Shown: in pieces, positions 14,987 to 18,903 of the stretch | How the letters are laid out: each line of letters begins with the position of its first letter | How positions within the stretch are numbered: the first letter of the stretch is position 1 | Assembly: GCA_958421035.1 (NCBI GenBank) | Contig: CATZKS010000027.1 | Span: 1 to 18,903 of the forward strand | From: an uncultured Collinsella sp. | GTDB lineage: Bacteria; Actinomycetota; Coriobacteriia; Coriobacteriales; Coriobacteriaceae | DNA: 18,903 bases | Direction of reading: 5' to 3' | Translations under genes and position numbers: made by a program | Notes under the pieces: generated by a model | What the model was told of the DNA's origin: nothing | Seen by the model: only the letters and a program-made list of their open reading frames with translations | The model's database searches: none

Positions 14987-16129
14987 CTAGCGTATCTGGA
15001 CGCCGGCTTTCTTTTTCTCGGCCTTGACGCGGTAGAGCTCCGCATCGGCAGCGCGAAGTAAGTCTTGCCAGGTATCAACACTATCGCCGACCCGCGCGTA
15101 ACCGATGGACATCCGCAATGCATACGGCACCTCGGCACGAGCGAGCTCGTCGTTAATCGCCGAACACAGGTCTATGATGTCCTGTTCCGCCGCAGCCTTC
15201 TGGAGCACCACGAACTCATCGCCGCCATAACGTGCGATAAAACCACCAGACGCCGAGCAGACCTCTTTGAGCGTAGCAGATATGACCTGGAGAGCATGGT
15301 CGCCCTCCACATGTCCATAGCGATCGTTAATCAGCTTAAAGCCGTCGGCGTCCATCATAAGCAGATACACATCATCGGCCTGATCAGCACCCGAGAACAG
15401 CGACAGCATATAGGTCTCAAAACGGTTGCGATTGTTAAGGCCAGTCAACGGGTCGGTCGAGATCAGCTGCTCCTGACAGATGATATAGAGCAGCAACATG
15501 CTAATCATTATGCCGACACAAAGGCCAGGCACCGAGTATACGATCTGAAAGGTACCGCCCACCAGAGCGGGAACCGCAAAAAAGGCGAGGGTGCGATAAA
15601 TGGCCTTCTTTTGCAGGCTTTCGACTTTTCGAGCCTGAATAAAGGCATGCAAGGACGTATATATGACGTAGCAGTAGCTAACGATAGGCTGAATCATATA
15701 AAGCGCTCCGCGACGATATACGCCCCGCGCATCGATATAGAACATAGCGTGCGTCCAGTAGCTGGTAAATGCCAGAACGACCACCAATGCGGTTGGCAAC
15801 GTTAAAAGTACCACCCTATAGGGCGTGGTCAGGAGCCGTGAGCCCTGCATCGTCTCGGAATAGAAAAACCAAATGAGGCACGCGATGGCGAACAGCGAAA
15901 ACGAAACCGCGTTGGAAATCCAGTTGGCCGTGATGCCTACAGGAGTGCTCACGCCGTCCGAGAGCGTCCAGATCATATCGAAGAAAATGTAGGCAGCAGA
16001 CGTGTAGCCCAGCATGCTAAACAAAAGCTGCTGGGTGCTCGAGAACAGGGAGCGACGGCTTCGTACGGCAAGTCCGATAAGAATAATCATGCACAGCAGG
16101 AATATCTCGATCTTGAGTGCCTTTACCAC
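14987..16129 (-). CDS. Membrane-bound GGDEF-domain protein, probable diguanylate cyclase
   Basis: Predicted to make cyclic di-GMP from two GTP at the membrane. It has 380 residues from GTG at 16129. Seven or so hydrophobic segments fill about residues 5-218, a 7TM-like input region of unknown ligand. The GGDEF domain starts at STDPLTGLNNRNRFE (about 224-238). Metal-binding Asp260 is in MMDADGFKLIND, and the active-site motif GGDEF is intact at 302-306. The RxxD inhibitory site expected five residues before GGDEF is absent (ASGG there), suggesting no classical product inhibition. The open frame extends to a TTG at 16147, but GGGAGGG lies within it seven bases before the GTG, so GTG is preferred. 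It is monocistronic with its own candidate promoter. No EAL or PilZ gene is nearby. Confidence 0.88.
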   Translation of the reverse strand: MVKALKIEIFLLCMIILIGLAVRSRRSLFSSTQQLLFSMLGYTSAAYIFFDMIWTLSDGVSTPVGITANWISNAVSFSLFAIACLIWFFYSETMQGSRLLTTPYRVVLLTLPTALVVVLAFTSYWTHAMFYIDARGVYRRGALYMIQPIVSYCYVIYTSLHAFIQARKVESLQKKAIYRTLAFFAVPALVGGTFQIVYSVPGLCVGIMISMLLLYIICQEQLISTDPLTGLNNRNRFETYMLSLFSGADQADDVYLLMMDADGFKLINDRYGHVEGDHALQVISATLKEVCSASGGFIARYGGDEFVVLQKAAAEQDIIDLCSAINDELARAEVPYALRMSIGYARVGDSVDTWQDLLRAADAELYRVKAEKKKAGVQIR

Positions 16130-16166
16130 TAGACGCCCTCCCTTCAATATCCAAGTGGCCAGAATC

Positions 16167-16228
16167 GCCCAATTCGAATCTGGGCAACAAACACCCCCTA
16201 CTCCGCAGGAGTAAGGGGAATAATAGCA
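16167..16228 (-). promoter_or_regulatory. Candidate promoter and structured leader of the GGDEF gene
   Basis: On the minus strand, TGC-TATTAT (16228-16220) is an extended -10 box. Right after it, CCCC-T-TACTCC (16218-16208) pairs with GGAGTA-GGGG (16204-16195) in a hairpin with a three-base loop. A second, imperfect palindrome GCCCA-ATTCGAAT-C-TGGGC lies at 16167-16185. No c-di-GMP (GEMM) riboswitch consensus is seen. Confidence 0.4.
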
Positions 16229-16234
16229 GAGCGA

Positions 16235-16266
16235 CCGAACGTCACTGCAAGACAGCTCTCGTTCGG
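16235..16266. repeat. 7-bp inverted repeat between kdgT and the GGDEF gene
   Basis: CCGAACG (16235-16241) and CGTTCGG (16260-16266) are perfect inverse copies, with an inner CTG/CAG helix. It lies 52 bp after the kdgT stop and just upstream of the GGDEF -10 box. It could be a 3' hairpin of the kdgT message or an operator; no T-run follows. Confidence 0.4.
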
Positions 16267-16317
16267 GCGCTCAAACGGCGCGAGTTGCACGCCGGAATCA
16301 TTGATGGGTATCGATTG

Positions 16318-17340
16318 CTACTCGCCATCGATGTCGGTCGCGACAGCCTCTTCGATGGCCTCGACACCGGCAGGCGACAGGTCTTCCTTGCTCTGGCAGA
16401 ACTTCTTATCGACCCAGCCGGTCAGAATCGGGGCCATGATTGCCGTGATGATGACGGCAGTGGCGATCTGCGCATACGCGGTGGGCGCAAGCTCGGCATA
16501 GCGCGGAGCGACCTCGGCGAGGGCGACCGGCGTGGTCATGGCCGTGCCGGCAATGGTGGAACATGCCACAGCCGCCTTACCATTGCCGCCACACAGGCGC
16601 TCGAAGGCAAAGGTAATGGGACCGACGATAAAGAGCGTGATGAGGCCCAGCAGGATGCCCGAAATGCCACCGGCGATGAAGCTCGAAAGGCTCATGGACG
16701 CACCGAGCTGAAAACCAATTACAGCGATCGCGGGATTGGCGCCGGGAACCAGCAGGTTCTTGATAAACGGGAACAAGTTGCCCAGGACCATGCCGATAAC
16801 AAGCGGCAGGATGGATCCGATGATGGTGCCGACGGGGATGTTGGCGAGACCCGAAACACCAAGGATGATCATCGTGACGGCGGGGCCGGCCGTAAAGAAC
16901 AGGATACCGACAGCGCCCTGCTCGGACTCATCGCCGAACTCGCCCATGATGCCCGTATAGAGCGCCATGTTGCAAAACGTAATGCCGCCGATGATGGAAA
17001 CCGAGCTCAGGCCTAAAAAGTTATCGTTAAAGAAGTACGCGACGCCCAGACCCAGCGCGGCTGCCACTACAAGCTTAGGAATCAGCACGACGATGCCGGT
17101 CTTGATGGCGCCCGGCGTGGACTTAAAGCTGATGCCGGCGCCCACGAACAGCAAGATCGCGGCAACGATGGTGTTGGAGCCGCCGCGGCAGGCAGCCGTA
17201 AAGAAGCCGCCGACCTCAAAGACCTGCGGGCAGAAGGTATTGAGCAAAAGGCCGACGATCATCGGATAGATCATGATGTCGCCCGGGATGCGCGGTACCT
17301 TGAATTTCTTTTGCTCGCTGGCGGTCGCTTCCTGTGCCAT
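16318..17340 (-). CDS. kdgT: 2-keto-3-deoxygluconate permease
   Basis: Proton-coupled inner-membrane importer of 2-keto-3-deoxygluconate, an intermediate of pectin, polygalacturonate and glucuronate breakdown (KDGT family). It has 340 residues and about ten hydrophobic segments. Family-typical stretches are KVPRIPGDIMIYPMIVGLLL (14-33), then FCPQVFEVGGFFTAACRGGS, GGITFCNMALYTGIMGEFGD in the middle, and STIAGTAMTTPVALAEVAP in the C-terminal part. ATG at 17340 has GGGGG four bases upstream; an upstream in-frame TTG at 17370 lacks this. No KDG kinase, aldolase or uronate isomerase gene is adjacent, so the permease is separated from its catabolic genes in this window. Assignment rests on family resemblance; some members may carry other keto-acids. 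Confidence 0.9.
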   Translation of the reverse strand: MAQEATASEQKKFKVPRIPGDIMIYPMIVGLLLNTFCPQVFEVGGFFTAACRGGSNTIVAAILLFVGAGISFKSTPGAIKTGIVVLIPKLVVAAALGLGVAYFFNDNFLGLSSVSIIGGITFCNMALYTGIMGEFGDESEQGAVGILFFTAGPAVTMIILGVSGLANIPVGTIIGSILPLVIGMVLGNLFPFIKNLLVPGANPAIAVIGFQLGASMSLSSFIAGGISGILLGLITLFIVGPITFAFERLCGGNGKAAVACSTIAGTAMTTPVALAEVAPRYAELAPTAYAQIATAVIITAIMAPILTGWVDKKFCQSKEDLSPAGVEAIEEAVATDIDGE

Positions 17341-17404
17341 GAAACCCCCATTTCCGCTGACGCAGAACAAAAGCCCACGTCACGCTTTGCTACAGTAAAG
17401 TTTG

Positions 17405-17416
17405 ACCATGGTACCA
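17405..17416. promoter_or_regulatory. Overlapping 8-bp palindromes upstream of kdgT
   Basis: ACCATGGT (17405-17412) and TGGTACCA (17409-17416) are perfect palindromes sharing four bases, about 65-76 bp before the kdgT start, in a 141-bp gap between kdgT and azlD. The position suits an operator for a sugar-acid regulator, but no consensus is matched and the promoter itself is unclear. Confidence 0.3.
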
Positions 17417-17481
17417 GAAGAAGCAGACCGCCTCGGTGAGAAATTCGATTCGTTAGGCCGGGACGATAACGCGTCCTGCTC

Positions 17482-17805
17482 CTATACGAGGCTCAAAACG
17501 ATATAGAACACGATGCCCGAAACGCAGCACCACAACATCGACTTTGTCTTGATTGCCACCGCCACGACGCCGGTGGCCGCAATCCAGGGAACCAAGGCAG
17601 GCCAGAGTCCCGCGTCGAACGCGCCGGGGTTCACCAAGTCGTTGGCGACCAGCGCGGCAAAGGCAGCGGGCGGGATATAGCCCAGGGCCTCGGTAATGCG
17701 GGGCGACAGGGTCCGCCCGCGCAAGGCGAACGCCGGCGCGATGCGAAAGAACGCGATAGCAGCCCACGACGACAGCCACAGAACCAAGAACTCGTTAGCG
17801 GGCAT
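17482..17805 (-). CDS. azlD: Branched-chain amino acid export protein AzlD
   Basis: Small membrane partner of AzlC, 107 residues with four hydrophobic segments. It begins MPANEFLVLWLSSWAAIAFF and carries the family pattern of an early Arg followed by ALGYIPPAAFAALV in the second helix. ATG at 17805 has GAGGTG six bases upstream and overlaps the end of azlC by 11 bp, so translation is probably coupled. A longer open frame in the same phase reaches 18039, but that part only shadows azlC. A small hairpin GGACG-ATAACG-CGTCC (17461-17476) lies just after the stop, without a T-run. In Bacillus, AzlCD exports branched-chain amino acids and analogues; the function here is by family. Confidence 0.88.
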   Translation of the reverse strand: MPANEFLVLWLSSWAAIAFFRIAPAFALRGRTLSPRITEALGYIPPAAFAALVANDLVNPGAFDAGLWPALVPWIAATGVVAVAIKTKSMLWCCVSGIVFYIVLSLV

Positions 17806-18487
17806 CGCGGGCACCTCTTCCGTCAAATACAGCATCGCACGCCAGCGCAATGGCAATGCCGACCACGACGCTTGCCGGCACGGCAATATTCGCGAGGCCC
17901 AAGAACTTGCAGACGGCGACGGACACCGCGCCCGAAACCGCCGCGACAACGTTACCGCGCGACAGCCGCTGCGAAAAGAGCAGGCAGATAAAGAGCGAGG
18001 TGCAGACAAAGGCTGCAATGGCGGTGGGAACATCGACAACGGCGCCGACGATGGCGCCCATCGTACACGAAACGCCCCATGTTGCGATGAGGATTACGTT
18101 GAGCACAAAGGACTCGCGCGGGCCCCAATCCTCCCCTTCAACCAACTTGGCAAGCGAGATGCCATATGCCTCCTCGGTAAGTGTCGCGGCAACAGCCAGC
18201 GTCTGACGCTTCGAGGCACCCCTCAGATGCGGTGCGATCGATGCCGAGTAAAGCGCAAAGCGCGAGGAGATTGCGGCGACGCTCGCGACGATCGATGCTG
18301 CAGGCACACCCGCCAGCCACAGGTTGCAGATCATAAACTGGCCGCTGCCCGTCACAAACGTACTGCTTAGAGCAAAGACCATCCAGGGCTCCATTCCCGT
18401 CTGCCCCATGATCATTCCGCACGGCGCGCCTATTGCAACATAGGTAAGCATCACTGGCCAGACGGTTCTAACGATTTTGAGCACCAT
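17795..18487 (-). CDS. azlC: Branched-chain amino acid permease AzlC
   Basis: Large subunit of the AzlCD exporter, 230 residues and about seven hydrophobic segments. The conserved N-terminal half includes YVAIGAPCGMIMGQTGMEPW, then STFVTGSGQFM (family GS-QF motif) and SSRFALYSASIAPHL, followed by TEEAYGIS. ATG at 18487 is preferred; the frame extends to a TTG at 18556 with no ribosome-binding site, while AGGATGAG precedes the ATG. It overlaps azlD by 11 bp and is divergent from the HD-domain gene. The pair may balance internal branched-chain amino acid levels against the Liv importer encoded about 13 kb away; that link is an inference. Confidence 0.9.
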   Translation of the reverse strand: MVLKIVRTVWPVMLTYVAIGAPCGMIMGQTGMEPWMVFALSSTFVTGSGQFMICNLWLAGVPAASIVASVAAISSRFALYSASIAPHLRGASKRQTLAVAATLTEEAYGISLAKLVEGEDWGPRESFVLNVILIATWGVSCTMGAIVGAVVDVPTAIAAFVCTSLFICLLFSQRLSRGNVVAAVSGAVSVAVCKFLGLANIAVPASVVVGIAIALACDAVFDGRGARDAR

Positions 18488-18567
18488 ACGTTTCTCATCC
18501 TGACAAGGTCTCCGAGCCGCATGTAGCGACACGGCAGAATCATCATCCGGCAGCAACCGAGTTCACC

Positions 18568-18573
18568 TACAAT
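18568..18573 (+). promoter_or_regulatory. Candidate -10 box for the HD-domain gene
   Basis: TACAAT lies 40 bp before the ATG at 18614, in the 126-bp divergent gap with azlC. No good -35 is visible at standard spacing. Confidence 0.35.
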
Positions 18574-18613
18574 TGCCACCGGATCGAAAGACACAACTTT
18601 TTAGGAAGTCATT

Positions 18614-18903
18614 ATGACAGCTATCGATCGAGACCGGGCGCGCGCGGCCTTCAAAAGCTACACCGATGCCTACGACGCCACCAACCCACGCATCGCGCTC
18701 AAAATCGAGCATACGTACCACGTGGCCGAGGCATGCGATGCCGTAGCGCGCGAGCAGGGCTGGTCGTCAGAAGATATTGACCTGGCATGGCTTTGCGGCC
18801 TGCTACACGATATGGGCCGCTTTGAGCAGCTGCGACGCTGGGACACCTTTAAGGACGCCGAGAGCATGAGCCATGCGGCGCTGGGCATCGAGGTCCTCTT
18901 TGG
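18614..18903 (+). CDS. HD-domain metal-dependent hydrolase (partial, cut by window end)
   Basis: The frame is open from ATG 18614 to the right edge, giving the first 96 residues. AGGAAG lies five bases before the start. HD-domain metal ligands are present: His33/His36 (KIEHTYHV), then His65-Asp66 in CGLLHDMGRFEQ, and His87 in SMSHAALG, a typical spacing for small HD phosphohydrolases. These hydrolyse nucleotides or other phosphate esters; the substrate is unknown. The start of the chain (RDRARAAFKSYTDAYD) is helical and charged, with no signal peptide. It is transcribed away from azlC. The rest of the protein, and any fused domain, lies outside the window. Confidence 0.82.
   Translation, partial: MTAIDRDRARAAFKSYTDAYDATNPRIALKIEHTYHVAEACDAVAREQGWSSEDIDLAWLCGLLHDMGRFEQLRRWDTFKDAESMSHAALGIEVLF

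Noticed and set aside
16129..16228. Cyclic di-GMP riboswitch ahead of the GGDEF gene
   Set aside because: The hairpins present do not show the conserved GEMM core sequence or the tetraloop/receptor arrangement.
16117..17016. A 299-codon plus-strand frame across kdgT
   Set aside because: Antisense shadow with Asp/Gly/Arg-rich composition; kdgT on the minus strand has clear family motifs.
17806..18039. N-terminal extension of azlD by 78 codons
   Set aside because: This part lies inside azlC in another frame, is Ser/Arg/Pro-rich and non-membrane-like. ATG at 17805 has a good ribosome-binding site and the family-typical start.

Overview
The window is chromosomal DNA from a high-GC bacterium, with strong G/C bias at third codon positions. 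It most resembles a gut actinobacterium of the class Coriobacteriia such as Collinsella. That assignment is an inference from composition and gene content (one-chain PurL of about 1250 residues, KdgT permease, complete Liv ABC system); no rRNA or other marker is present. Apart from one decayed gene, the genes look intact and of ordinary housekeeping or transport type. I see no phage, insertion sequence, CRISPR array, tRNA or rRNA.

Layout. (1) 1-5104, minus strand: a complete branched-chain amino acid ABC importer operon, livJ-livH-livM-livG-livF. It has a structured leader, an intercistronic hairpin after livJ and a terminator near the left edge. (2) 5256-5451, minus: a decayed, internally deleted second copy of livJ just upstream of the operon. 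(3) 5702-7045, plus: homoserine dehydrogenase (hom) with its own strong terminator. (4) 7260-8009, plus: an SDR-family oxidoreductase with a terminator. (5) 8108-8354: four tandem 62-bp units, each an inverted repeat, lying between convergent genes. (6) 8355-9917, minus: a CPA2-type cation:proton antiporter. (7) 10102-13848, plus: purL, preceded by a leader with a long-range stem. (8) 13950-14885, plus: a DMT/EamA exporter. (9) 14987-16129, minus: a membrane-bound GGDEF protein. (10) 16318-17340, minus: 2-keto-3-deoxygluconate permease. (11) 17482-18487, minus: azlC-azlD, a branched-chain amino acid exporter pair. (12) 18614 to the right edge, plus: an HD-domain hydrolase cut by the window end.

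How the genes relate. The liv operon imports Leu/Ile/Val. AzlCD, 12 kb away, belongs to a family that exports the same amino acids. Homoserine dehydrogenase commits carbon from aspartate to threonine and hence isoleucine. The other genes are single-function units with their own start signals.

The least ordinary parts are the 62-bp palindromic array (8108-8354), the livJ relic (5256-5451) and the putative structured leader of purL (9998-10047). I did not find a convincing new multi-gene system.
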